Shown: positions 1-6,462 of the stretch, piece after piece | Layout of the letters: the number at the start of each line of letters is the position of its first letter | Position numbering within the stretch: the stretch's first letter is position 1 | Assembly (NCBI GenBank): GCA_030151725.1 | Contig: JASLDD010000279.1 | Location: 1-7,657 of the forward strand | Reading direction: 5' to 3' | From: Solirubrobacteraceae bacterium | Lineage (GTDB): Bacteria; Actinomycetota; Thermoleophilia; Solirubrobacterales; Solirubrobacteraceae | Length of the DNA: 7,657 bases | Notes under the pieces: generated by a model | Database searches by the model: none | Told to the model about the DNA's origin: nothing | The model's input: the letters and a program-made list of their open reading frames with translations, nothing else | Translations under genes and position numbers: made by a program

Positions 1-1159
1 GTTCTTCGCTGGTGAAGAACACCTGCGAGCCATCGGGCGATCCGTAGGCGTAGTAGACGTCGTGAGTTTCGCTTAGATCGCTCACAGCGACAGGTCCGGA
101 AAGGGATGCATGACCGCTGAGATCAGAGCGGGAGACGAGCACGGTCCGGTTCCCATCCAGACGTGCGTAGAGCTGCGCTGGTCGCCCGCTTTCGGATTCA
201 GGCGCCGGGCTCATGAACAGGAGCGTGTTGCCGCTGCTCGATACCTCATTGGCGAAGTCGGGTGGTGTGACGCTGAGGAAGTTCTCTCCGATTCCCGCCG
301 CAACAGCCCCGTACGGATCCTCTTTTCCCGCATAGGGACCTTCTTCCCCTGGCGGGAGGATGCCCGCGGCCTTCAGTTGACCTTCGCGCCATTCGTACAG
401 GCCCCAGGCTTTCGTGTTTCCGGCAGCGACAACTTCGCGACGGAGGGCATCCGCTGGAACCAGCGTTCCGTAGTACTCGTAGTAGATGACGCTGAGGTCA
501 GACGATGCGCCGACTAGGGCCAGATCTGACGAGTCGCTCACTTCTTCCAGCGCGGGCAGCGGATCTTCGGCTGTAGGAGCTCCGATCCAAGTCGCAGGGG
601 CGCCCCCATATGTGAGATACGTGCTCGCGAATGCGAAGTTTGGATTCGTGAAGTCCACCCCGCTAGGGGCAAATGGGTTAAACGCGACGAACGCCGCATT
701 CGAGAGGTCGCCAGACGGCAGTAGCCAAACTGGGTCAAACGGCGAAACCGGATCGCGCGGCGCAGGGGGAGGCGCAGGCAGAACTGCTCGGGTGCTCCAA
801 CCGGAGGCGGAGCGTTCGGAGACGGAGAACGGGTCGATTCCGCTGTGCGCTTCTCCGATCGGGCCGGAATCCGAGTAGAGCACCCGCGAGCCGTCGGCCG
901 TGGCGAGGCCGTAGGTGTTGCCGCCTTTTACGCCCGGTCCGGCCTGATTGCCGTTCTTCTCCTCCGGGGAGACCTGCTCGTAGACGCGGCCCTCAGCGAC
1001 TCCTGACTGTCCAGGTTCGGGTGGGGCTTCGATCGCCGCCGCCACCGCATGGCTTGGAGCGCCAAACCACGCGCTGAGCAGCAGCGCAGCGATCGCGCAG
1101 CCCGCGAGCCTAAGCCGCAGCAGGGCCAAGCAGCGAGCGCGCCGTGACACGCCGGGCAT
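1..1159 (-). CDS. Exported PD40/TolB-like beta-propeller-type surface protein, C-terminus beyond left edge (partial)
   Basis: An uninterrupted minus-strand frame runs from an ATG at 1159 off the left edge, giving 386 complete codons with no stop. Residues 1-42 look like a Sec signal peptide: arginine-rich n-region, a hydrophobic AIAALLLSAWF core, and an SHA/VAAA cleavage area. The mature start carries RVYEQVSPEEKNG (58-70), a segment I associate with large families of exported propeller-like proteins in Thermoleophilia. PD40/WD40-like strands recur: ATADGSRVLYSDSG (86-99), GNTLLFMSP (310-318) and GSPDGSQVFFTS near the visible end. The function is unknown; an extracellular or cell-surface role is inferred. 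The start is uncertain. An in-frame TTG at 1180 has a strong GGGAGGGG Shine-Dalgarno 6 nt upstream, whereas the ATG has none; an in-frame TAG at 1202-1204 bounds the choice. Plus-strand ORFs here are antisense shadows. Confidence 0.85.
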   Translation of the reverse strand, partial: MPGVSRRARCLALLRLRLAGCAIAALLLSAWFGAPSHAVAAAIEAPPEPGQSGVAEGRVYEQVSPEEKNGNQAGPGVKGGNTYGLATADGSRVLYSDSGPIGEAHSGIDPFSVSERSASGWSTRAVLPAPPPAPRDPVSPFDPVWLLPSGDLSNAAFVAFNPFAPSGVDFTNPNFAFASTYLTYGGAPATWIGAPTAEDPLPALEEVSDSSDLALVGASSDLSVIYYEYYGTLVPADALRREVVAAGNTKAWGLYEWREGQLKAAGILPPGEEGPYAGKEDPYGAVAAGIGENFLSVTPPDFANEVSSSGNTLLFMSPAPESESGRPAQLYARLDGNRTVLVSRSDLSGHASLSGPVAVSDLSETHDVYYAYGSPDGSQVFFTSEE

Positions 1160-1379
1160 ACCATGGCATTCGTTGCGCAACGCCGTCCCCTCCCAGGTCA
1201 GCTATCAAGACCTAACCACAGGGTTGAGTCTAAGGGCACGACGAGATCGATGCGCAGCCACTGGGGCATACCCGCCCGTTGACTCTGTCGCGCGCCTGGG
1301 CTCGATGCGGAGGGTCGTTGCCTGGTGGCCGGCACCTGCGCCCGACCGGATCGACTTCGGTCCGTCGTGGCTCAGCCGG

Positions 1380-1991
1380 TTATTCGATGATGAGACCCGT
1401 CTCGCTGGCGCTTCCTTCGTACTTGCCGTTTTTGCCTTCTTTTCCGACGAAGCCGGCGCATTTGCTGTTGCTTTTGTATTCTACGTTTTCGAGCTTGGAT
1501 TTCACTTCGGCGCCGGTTTTGCCAGCGTTGTTGGCGAACTTGGTCGTTTCTCCTAAAATCGACTGGACGGGAAAGTTGACTTCACAATTTTCGCCGGCGA
1601 TTTCCGCTGTGATTAGAAGAGAGGCACTTGTTTCGCCAACAATCGACGAGAGAAGGGAGAATTCATTGCTTTTCACTTCATGGGGAATACCAAATTCGAA
1701 TTGTGCATTTTCTACAACTTTGACTGTTGCCGGTTCTTCGAGCACAGAGCATTCTTTGTAAGCCGGCGTCACATCGATCACCGTGTGTTTTCCCGTGGTC
1801 CCCGTGTATTTGAATTCCGCTTTTTTGCACGTGATAAGCGCTTCGCCTGCTGTGAACGTATGATTTTTCCCAGTGGCGGTGATAGGAGTCGATTTTGCGT
1901 TGTATTCGTGGCCCAGTGCCGAGACAACTGCAATCGCGCCAAAGAGCAGGATCGCGGTAATCGGGAGGGCCAAGGTTCTGATACGTGTCAT
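1380..1991 (-). CDS. Small exported four-cysteine protein, low GC (Thermoleophilia-type hypothetical)
   Basis: This encodes 203 residues. I chose the ATG at 1991 because it places a clean signal peptide at the N-terminus (MTRIRT, hydrophobic core to about residue 26, ALG/HEYNAK cleavage zone) with GGAG about 10 nt upstream; the longer frame from 2042 would bury the signal. The mature part is beta-rich and lysine/threonine/glutamate-rich. It has four cysteines (55, 81, 136, 178) that could form two disulfides outside the cell. The pattern TFTAGEALITCKKAEF...TPAYKEC followed by a second half with ENCEVNFPVQ and a C-terminal NGKYEGSASETG matches a family I recall as multi-copy and uncharacterised in Solirubrobacterales. 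No function is known. Two sampled 60-base lines are 45-47% GC, far below the neighbouring operon, which suggests a different origin or distinct codon selection. It is probably monocistronic, read from the promoter at 2125-2153. Confidence 0.8.
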   Translation of the reverse strand: MTRIRTLALPITAILLFGAIAVVSALGHEYNAKSTPITATGKNHTFTAGEALITCKKAEFKYTGTTGKHTVIDVTPAYKECSVLEEPATVKVVENAQFEFGIPHEVKSNEFSLLSSIVGETSASLLITAEIAGENCEVNFPVQSILGETTKFANNAGKTGAEVKSKLENVEYKSNSKCAGFVGKEGKNGKYEGSASETGLIIE

Positions 1992-2042
1992 AGTGCCCGA
2001 TCTCCGCGTCGGTTGAAAGATAGACGCGTGCCAGTAGTGCAA

Positions 2043-2417
2043 GCTCCGCGGCTCTTACTGCGTACCTATTCGTAATTTCACCTGCCCCCGTTGAACAAAC
2101 CAGCCGGCGGTGTTCAGGCTTGCGACTATCGCACTACGTCTTGGGATTGTCAAGATACTTCAGGTACTTGTCTCCGACTTGCCGGCACGCTCACTCGGTG
2201 TCGATTTGCGTCAGGCGCTTCACCCGATGAGGGGCGATCGGATACCGCCGCGTACGCTGGCAGCAACCAGTGCCCGCTCGGTGTCCCGGCTGGTTGGGCG
2301 GTTGACTTCACGCGGGTTGATTACAGGGCCCGTCGGTTTAGTCGATCAGCTGTGGCCGCAGCGGATCCTTCGGCTACGTCCGACGAACGTTCAGCGGGGC
2401 ACACGTATATTTGAGCG
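2043..2417. other. Divergent intergenic region without a supported gene
   Basis: This stretch separates the minus-strand exported-protein gene from the plus-strand operon. It holds the minus-strand promoter at 2125-2153 and the plus-strand TATATT box at 2406-2411. Two short overlapping plus-strand ORFs cover most of it, but neither shows a convincing ribosome site, codon bias or family match. I see no RNA gene, terminator or strong repeat. Confidence 0.5.
2125..2153 (-). promoter_or_regulatory. Sigma70-like promoter for the small exported protein
   Basis: On the minus strand a perfect TTGACA (2148-2153) is followed after exactly 17 nt by GATAGT (2125-2130), which matches TATAAT at 4 of 6 positions. 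Transcription would start near 2118, leaving a leader of about 127 nt before the ATG at 1991. This is a sequence match only; the perfect -35 box and ideal spacing make it credible. Confidence 0.5.
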
Positions 2418-2418
2418 A
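2406..2418 (+). promoter_or_regulatory. Candidate -10 box for leaderless transcription of the operon
   Basis: TATATT at 2406-2411 matches the -10 consensus at 5 of 6 positions. It ends 7 nt before the A of the ATG at 2418, so transcription would begin at or next to the start codon. No Shine-Dalgarno precedes that ATG, which fits leaderless initiation, common in actinobacteria. No good -35 box is seen (ACGAAC at 2383-2388). Confidence 0.35.
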
Positions 2419-3245
2419 TGGAGACACCCTCCCCGCTGACGCTCCTGCCCGGAGCACGGCGCCTGCTCGAAGCGCACGCACGTGATCTTCCTCAGCGCGA
2501 TGACCTGTGCGGCGCGTTCTGCGGCGCGTTGGCGCTCCAGGCGGCCGACATTGCGAGCAGCGAAGCAGAGCCGCTCGACCAGGACGCGGTGGCGCTGGCG
2601 GCAGGGAGCGTGGTATCGGGCATGCGCGATGCCGGCACGCTTCCCCATGGAGAACTAGGCCGGCGTGATTACCGTCTGGCGATCCCCACGATCGAGGACT
2701 CAGACGTCTCGGGCACCACCGCCGAGGGAGTGCGCAAGGCGATTGAGCGGCTCTCCGAGGGAGCGCTGTCGGTGACGCCCCTCTCGGGGCCATGGACAGC
2801 ACAGACGCTTACTGGACTGTTCGATATGGCCGAGTCGCTCCCGCGAGCGGTCACGCTGATCGCGAACTTCGCGACGCACCACCTGTGGGGCTCGCGAGCG
2901 AGCGCTGCCCAGCTGCTTGATTACCTCTACGACGGCGAGCAGAACGGTCCCGAGCCGGACTGGCACGTGGGGCACTTCGCCTGTGTAGTGGGACGCGCAA
3001 CGGGACCGGGCGGGACACTGTACGCGGTGGCCGACACGTACCCGGCGCTTGGTAACCAAGGCGTCCACATGCAGCCACAGGAGCGGCTTGCCGCGGCGCT
3101 CGAGCGGCGGGACATGCCAGCGGGCGGCATGCTGGTCGTGAGCTTTGCGGAGGACGCCGCCACGCTCCGAGATGGCGCGCGGCGGGTCGGCCTGCGAGAA
3201 GAGATTTGGGACAACGGCACGGTCACCCAGGAGTCCCAACTGTGA
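2418..3245 (+). CDS. Putative C39-like (papain-fold) cysteine peptidase or amidase, uncharacterised
   Basis: This encodes 275 residues with no signal peptide or membrane segment, so it is probably cytoplasmic. I do not recognise a named family. The segment PQRDDLCGAFCGALAL (25-40) resembles the C39 peptidase active site, in which a Gln (oxyanion hole) stands a few residues before the nucleophile in a (D/L)CGA.C context; here these would be Q26 and C31. A matching His region is WHVGHFACVVG (182-192; H183 or H186), followed by LYAVADTYP with D206, the order Cys-His-Asp expected for papain-like folds (compare GHWVVV...YVADP in C39-like proteins). Known C39 enzymes cut leader peptides at double glycine; here the substrate is unknown. 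The stop overlaps the GTG of the ligase gene by 4 bp (GTGA), so the two are translationally coupled, pointing to a role in the same pathway. The peptidase reading is inference; the catalytic triad could be coincidental. Confidence 0.7.
   Translation: METPSPLTLLPGARRLLEAHARDLPQRDDLCGAFCGALALQAADIASSEAEPLDQDAVALAAGSVVSGMRDAGTLPHGELGRRDYRLAIPTIEDSDVSGTTAEGVRKAIERLSEGALSVTPLSGPWTAQTLTGLFDMAESLPRAVTLIANFATHHLWGSRASAAQLLDYLYDGEQNGPEPDWHVGHFACVVGRATGPGGTLYAVADTYPALGNQGVHMQPQERLAAALERRDMPAGGMLVVSFAEDAATLRDGARRVGLREEIWDNGTVTQESQL
3229..3233 (+). promoter_or_regulatory. Ribosome binding site that fixes the GTG start of the ligase gene
   Basis: AGGAG lies 8 nt before the GTG at 3242, which overlaps the upstream stop in a GTGA arrangement. 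An alternative upstream in-frame start at 3206 would add 12 unconserved residues (HGHPGVPT) and has no such site, so the GTG is preferred. Confidence 0.75.
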
Positions 3246-4555
3246 GCAGCGGCGAGCTGGTGGCGCTGCTGTGCTGTGACCTAGGCTCGATCGTACGTGC
3301 GCGGTCGCTGTTTTCGAGCGAGCTGGAGTCGGCGCTGGAGATTGGCGTTGGCTGGGTTCCGGCCAACCACGCGCTCACCCCACTGGGGCCGGTCGCCGAG
3401 ACGAACCCGTTCGGCTCCACCGGCGATCTGCGGCTGCTGCCCGACCCCGCCACGCGCGTGCGGGTGCAGGGGGAGCCGGGCGGGAGCGCCCTCGAGCTTC
3501 TCCTGTGCGACATCGTCGAGACGGACGGACAGCCGTGGCAGTGCTGTCCCAGGACTTTCCTGCGTGACGCGCTGGCAGAGGTCGAGTCGGAGCTTGGCGG
3601 GCGGATGATGGCGAGCTTCGAGCACGAGTTCCAGCTGCTGCTCGACGAGCCGTCCTCGCTACCGTTCTCACTGGAGGCGCAGCGCCGGGTGGAGCCGTTT
3701 GGGACACGTGTGATGAACGCCCTGGTGGAGGCGGGCGTGGAACCTGAGCGGTTCTTCGCTGAGTACGCCCCCAATCAGTTCGAGATCCCGATCGCGGCGG
3801 CGGAGGGATTGGCGAGCGCGGACCGAAGCGTGGTGCTACGCGAGGTCGTGCGCGAGGTGGCACGCGGCCTGGGCATGCGTGCGAGCTTCACGGCGCTGCT
3901 CGACCCGGCGGAGGCGGGCAACGGGGTGCACATCCACATCAACCTGCTCGACGCGGGAGGGCGCTCGCTGCTCTACGAGGCCAACGCGCCGGCAGGGCTC
4001 AGCGAGCTAGGCGCTCGCTTCGCGGCGGGCGTCCTGCGCCACGCGCGGGCGCTGAGCGCTCTCACGGCGCCGAGCCCCGTGTCGAGCGCGCGCCTGCAAC
4101 CCCATCGCTGGAGCGCAGGGGCAGTGTGCCTGGCACAACGCAACCGCGAGGCGCTGCTGCGCATCCCACCGGCGGTCACCCTGGGCGGCGGCGATCCGGC
4201 GCGCCAGCTACGCCTGGAGTATCGCGGCGCGGATGCTTCGGCGAATCCACATCTGGCCCTCGGTGCGATCCTGCGCGCGGGCTTGGCGGGCGTGCGCGAG
4301 AAGCTGCCTGCCCCCCCGATCCTCGAATGCGACCCGGGGGAGCTGGAGGGAACAGAGGCGGAGCGCTACGGAGTGGGCGCGCTGCCGCAGTCGCTCGAGG
4401 AGGCGCTCGAGGCGCTTGCCCAGGACCAGATCGCACGCGGCTGGATGGGCCCGCTGCTGTACGACGCGTACGTGAGCGTCAAGCGTGCCGAGGTCGCCGC
4501 TGCGGCGGAGCTCGATCTGGAGGGGAACTGCCGCCGGTATGCCTCTATCTACTGA
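3242..4555 (+). CDS. Glutamine-synthetase-family ligase, probably gamma-glutamyl-amine synthetase-like rather than true GS
   Basis: This encodes 437 residues, a typical GS length. The family catalyses ATP-dependent amide formation on the gamma-carboxyl of glutamate. The N-terminal beta-grasp domain spans about 1-100 (GDLRLLPDPATRV at 61-73 corresponds to the conserved D.-L.PD..T strand) and the catalytic barrel follows. Active-site motifs are present in order: SFEHEF (125-130; E127 and E129 metal ligands), EYAPNQFEI (174-182; E174, E181), GNGVHIHINL (227-235; H230 metal/ATP site), NREALLRIP (301-309; R302, R307) and LEYRGADASANPHLAL (325-340; E326, R328). The DGSS loop carrying the ammonium-binding Asp before GDLRL is missing; PFGST stands there instead. 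That argues for a substrate other than ammonia, as in PuuA- or GlnA3-type enzymes. It is coupled to the peptidase-like gene upstream and overlaps the amidohydrolase gene by 17 bp. The actual amine, or even the carboxylate, is unknown. Confidence 0.85.
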   Translation: MSSGELVALLCCDLGSIVRARSLFSSELESALEIGVGWVPANHALTPLGPVAETNPFGSTGDLRLLPDPATRVRVQGEPGGSALELLLCDIVETDGQPWQCCPRTFLRDALAEVESELGGRMMASFEHEFQLLLDEPSSLPFSLEAQRRVEPFGTRVMNALVEAGVEPERFFAEYAPNQFEIPIAAAEGLASADRSVVLREVVREVARGLGMRASFTALLDPAEAGNGVHIHINLLDAGGRSLLYEANAPAGLSELGARFAAGVLRHARALSALTAPSPVSSARLQPHRWSAGAVCLAQRNREALLRIPPAVTLGGGDPARQLRLEYRGADASANPHLALGAILRAGLAGVREKLPAPPILECDPGELEGTEAERYGVGALPQSLEEALEALAQDQIARGWMGPLLYDAYVSVKRAEVAAAAELDLEGNCRRYASIY

Positions 4556-5720
4556 GCAACTGCTGGCCGGCATCGAGCGCGAGATCCCCCGCGCGATTGA
4601 CCTGCGCCACCGGCTGCACGCACTTCCGGAGCTCGCGCACGAGGAGGAGCAGACGGCGGCGATGATCGCGGCGGAGCTGACGGTCGAGTGCACCGCGGCC
4701 GCCGGCACGGGCAGGTTGGCCCTAGTGGGCAGATCGAGCGCCCGGGCGGTGGCGGTGCGGGCGGAGCTGGACGGCCTACCGGTGCGCGAGCGCACGAACG
4801 CGCACTTCAGCGCCACGGGAGCGACGATGCACGCATGCGGACATGACGTGCACATGGCGGCACTGGTGGCGCTGGCGCGAGCGGCGTTCGAGTTGCGCGA
4901 CGAGTTGCCTGCTCCCCTACTGGCTGTCTTTCAGCCGAGCGAGGAGGCCTACCCATCGGGCGCCCAGCAGCTAGCCCAAGGTGAGGTGGCGAAGCTCGCC
5001 CCCGTAGCGGTTGTCGCGGCCCATATTCACCCGGAGCTGCCCTGGGGCACTGTGGCGCTGGACGCTGGCGTGGTGAACGCTTCGTGTGACGCGGTGGAGA
5101 TCACCATCGAGGGTGAATCCACGCATGGCGCGTACCCACACCTGGGCCGCGACCCGATCCTGGCGCTGGCCCAGATCGTGGTCGACCTCCATGCCCAGGT
5201 GGGCCGCAGGATCGATCCCCTCGAGTCGGCCGTGCTCACGGTCGGCGTCCTAGAGGCGGGCAGCGCCGAGAACGTCATCCCGGCTCAGGCTCGCGCGCGG
5301 CTTGCCCTGCGCGCGCATCGTCCAGAGGATCGCCAGGAGTTGCACAGGCTCGTGGAGGAGGTCACGTCGGGGATCGCCTCTGCACACGGCTGCCGGGCAA
5401 CCCTTGTGACTGTGGCGGGCGAGCCGCCGCTTGACAACGATTCGGAGATCGTGCAGGGCGCCCGTGGCCTGCTCACAGCAGTCGGCCTTGCGCCAGCCCC
5501 CGCATGGCGTTCGTGCGGCTCGGATGACTTCGCGTTCTTCGGGGAGCTGGCGCCGCTGGCGATGGCCTTCGTGGGCCTGGAGGGGGCCGGGGGCTTCTCG
5601 TCGCGCCCACTTCACCATCCCGAGTTGCTGCCTCCTGATGAGGCAGTTGCGGCAGTGGCGCGTGTGCAGGCAGTGCTCTACCTCGCGGCTGCGCAGACGT
5701 ATGCGAGCGGAGAAGCATGA
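4539..5720 (+). CDS. M20D-family metallo-amidohydrolase (N-acyl-amino-acid/IAA-amino-acid/hippurate hydrolase-like)
   Basis: This encodes 393 residues, the usual M20D size. These cytoplasmic two-metal enzymes hydrolyse the amide of N-acylated amino acids. Metal and catalytic motifs are seen in order: HACGHDVHMAA (98-108; C100, H102 ligands), QPSEEAYPSGA (132-142; catalytic E135, ligand E136), AHIHPELPWG (161-170; H162 or H164) and LHHPELLPPDEA (358-369; H359). The lid/dimerisation domain sits in between (about 178-290), with GESTHGAYPHLGRDPILAL (192-210). The ATG at 4539 is inside the end of the ligase gene. GGAGGGG lies 13 nt upstream, rather far, and translational coupling probably helps. 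The longer frame starting at 4485 would prepend residues unlike the family, so I rejected it. Next to a GS-like ligase, it may cleave the amide or a downstream product. Substrates cannot be read from the sequence. Confidence 0.9.
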   Translation: MPLSTEQLLAGIEREIPRAIDLRHRLHALPELAHEEEQTAAMIAAELTVECTAAAGTGRLALVGRSSARAVAVRAELDGLPVRERTNAHFSATGATMHACGHDVHMAALVALARAAFELRDELPAPLLAVFQPSEEAYPSGAQQLAQGEVAKLAPVAVVAAHIHPELPWGTVALDAGVVNASCDAVEITIEGESTHGAYPHLGRDPILALAQIVVDLHAQVGRRIDPLESAVLTVGVLEAGSAENVIPAQARARLALRAHRPEDRQELHRLVEEVTSGIASAHGCRATLVTVAGEPPLDNDSEIVQGARGLLTAVGLAPAPAWRSCGSDDFAFFGELAPLAMAFVGLEGAGGFSSRPLHHPELLPPDEAVAAVARVQAVLYLAAAQTYASGEA

Positions 5721-5741
5721 GCCGCCGGTACGATTGAGCCC

Positions 5742-6293
5742 GTGCCCACCCGCCTCTACTTCACCGACTCCGACGAGGCCAACCGGCTGATCGCCGAGGA
5801 CCCGATGGCGCTGCTGATCGGATTTTCCCTCGACCAGCAGGTGTCCGTCCAGAAGGCCTTCGCGGGCCCACTCGCGATTCGCGAGCGCCTCGGCGCGATC
5901 GACCCGCAGACGCTTGCCGCCGCCGACCTCGACGCGGTGTTTCGCGTCAAACCGGCGGTGCACCGCTTTCCTGGAGCGATGGCCAAGCGAGTGCACGACC
6001 TGGCGGTGCACATCGTGGAGGAATACGAAGGTGACGCGGGCCGCGTGTGGAGCGATGCCAAGAACGGGAGCGCGCTGCGCTCCAACTTGGAGGCGCTCCC
6101 CGGCTTTGGCGAGATGAAGGTGAAGTCTCTGGGGTCGGTACTTGCCAAGCGCTACAAACTCAAAGCCGCCAAGGAGCTCGTGCCGCCGCACCCGACGCTC
6201 GGCGACGTCGACTCACCGCAGGCGCTGCTCGACTACCAGGCGGCAAAGCGGGCGCACAAGGCTGAGTGGAAGAAGATGAAGGCCAAGGACTGA
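5742..6293 (+). CDS. HhH-GPD-type base-excision DNA repair protein (short actinobacterial form)
   Basis: This encodes 183 residues and starts at a GTG 21 bp after the amidohydrolase stop; the first residues PTRLYFTDSDEANRLIAEDP match the family N-terminus, so the GTG is favoured despite a weak ribosome site. LLIGFSLDQQVSVQKAFAGP (24-43) is the conserved helix of this family, and LEALPGFGEMKVKSL (116-130) is the helix-hairpin-helix that grips the DNA backbone. No C-terminal Fe-S cysteine cluster is present. In endonuclease III the lysine nucleophile directly follows LPGVGR; here that position is Met125, with lysines at 126 and 128. A bifunctional lyase mechanism is therefore uncertain. The acidic GPD residue may be D155 or D157 in GDVDSP. 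The expected role is damaged-base removal; the base is unknown. It may only be co-transcribed with the metabolic genes and unrelated to them in function. Confidence 0.85.
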   Translation: MPTRLYFTDSDEANRLIAEDPMALLIGFSLDQQVSVQKAFAGPLAIRERLGAIDPQTLAAADLDAVFRVKPAVHRFPGAMAKRVHDLAVHIVEEYEGDAGRVWSDAKNGSALRSNLEALPGFGEMKVKSLGSVLAKRYKLKAAKELVPPHPTLGDVDSPQALLDYQAAKRAHKAEWKKMKAKD

Positions 6294-6324
6294 CCGCACC
6301 ACCCAGCTAGATTGATCTCAGTGT

Positions 6325-6330
6325 CATCGT
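6325..6330 (+). promoter_or_regulatory. Candidate -10 box in the left end (completed only in the circle)
   Basis: CATCGT matches TATAAT at the key positions 2, 3 and 6 and is preceded by TGT, an extended -10 signature. Within the integrated copy it lacks a -35 at the right distance. Transcription from it would begin near 6337, immediately before the 5' stem-loop. Confidence 0.35.
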
Positions 6331-6367
6331 CCGGGATGCCGGGCGGTGGCGTCCGACCGACCGGGTT

Positions 6368-6461
6368 GGTTCTCGGTTGGCGGCGGGCTGACTCTTAGAT
6401 TGCCTGTCGGCCAGCTGGCCTGACCAACATGCGTTGTGTCGCCCGCCGCCACCCGAGGATC
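6368..6461 (+). other. Target-binding loop hairpin of the bridge RNA
   Basis: The stem 6368-6388 pairs with 6441-6461 at 20 of 21 positions (18 Watson-Crick, 2 G:U, one T/C mismatch at 6377/6452), including a perfect 10-bp GGCGGCGGGC/GCCCGCCGCC. The internal loop has a 5' strand at 6389-6405 and a 3' strand at 6425-6440, separated by an apical hairpin at 6406-6424 built on GGCCAGCTGGCC. The 5' strand contains TAGATTGC (6396-6403), whose first seven bases equal the left genomic flank at 6308-6314: the left target guide. In the 3' strand GTTGT (6433-6437) can pair with GCAAC at the right junction (7653-7657) with one G:U: the candidate right target guide. Confidence 0.7.
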
Positions 6462-6462
6462 C

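Noticed and set aside
110..878. Plus-strand ORFs of 135 and 130 codons
   Set aside because: They are antisense to the long minus-strand exported-protein frame, which has a signal peptide and recognisable strands; their own translations are arginine/serine/glycine-rich without motifs.
928..1164. Minus-strand ORF starting at the ATG at 1164
   Set aside because: It is a shifted frame over the N-terminus of the real gene; its product is a low-complexity Arg/Ala/Ser string without a signal peptide.
1300..1379. Possible terminator after the small exported-protein gene (GACCG/CGGTC inverted repeat in the minus strand)
   Set aside because: It has only five base pairs, an 8-9 nt loop and no T-run; too weak to call.
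2091..2439. Two overlapping plus-strand ORFs, one with a segment (SVSRLVGRLTSRGLIT) reminiscent of a MarR/winged-helix recognition helix
   Set aside because: There is no ribosome site, codon third positions are not GC-biased as in the real genes, the rest matches no family I know, and the 109-residue frame runs into the start of the 2418 gene.
6294..6315. Terminator after the glycosylase gene
   Set aside because: Only 22 bp remain before the IS; no hairpin or T-run is visible, and the insertion may have displaced the original one.
6301..6320. TAGATT at 6308-6313 as the -10 box of the circular-junction promoter
   Set aside because: The guide matches put this sequence outside the element, in the left target, so it would not be carried in the circle.
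6409..6420. Perfect 12-bp palindrome GGCCAGCTGGCC, considered as an operator or restriction-related site
   Set aside because: It sits exactly at the tip between the two strands of the target loop and is better explained as the apical hairpin of the bridge RNA.
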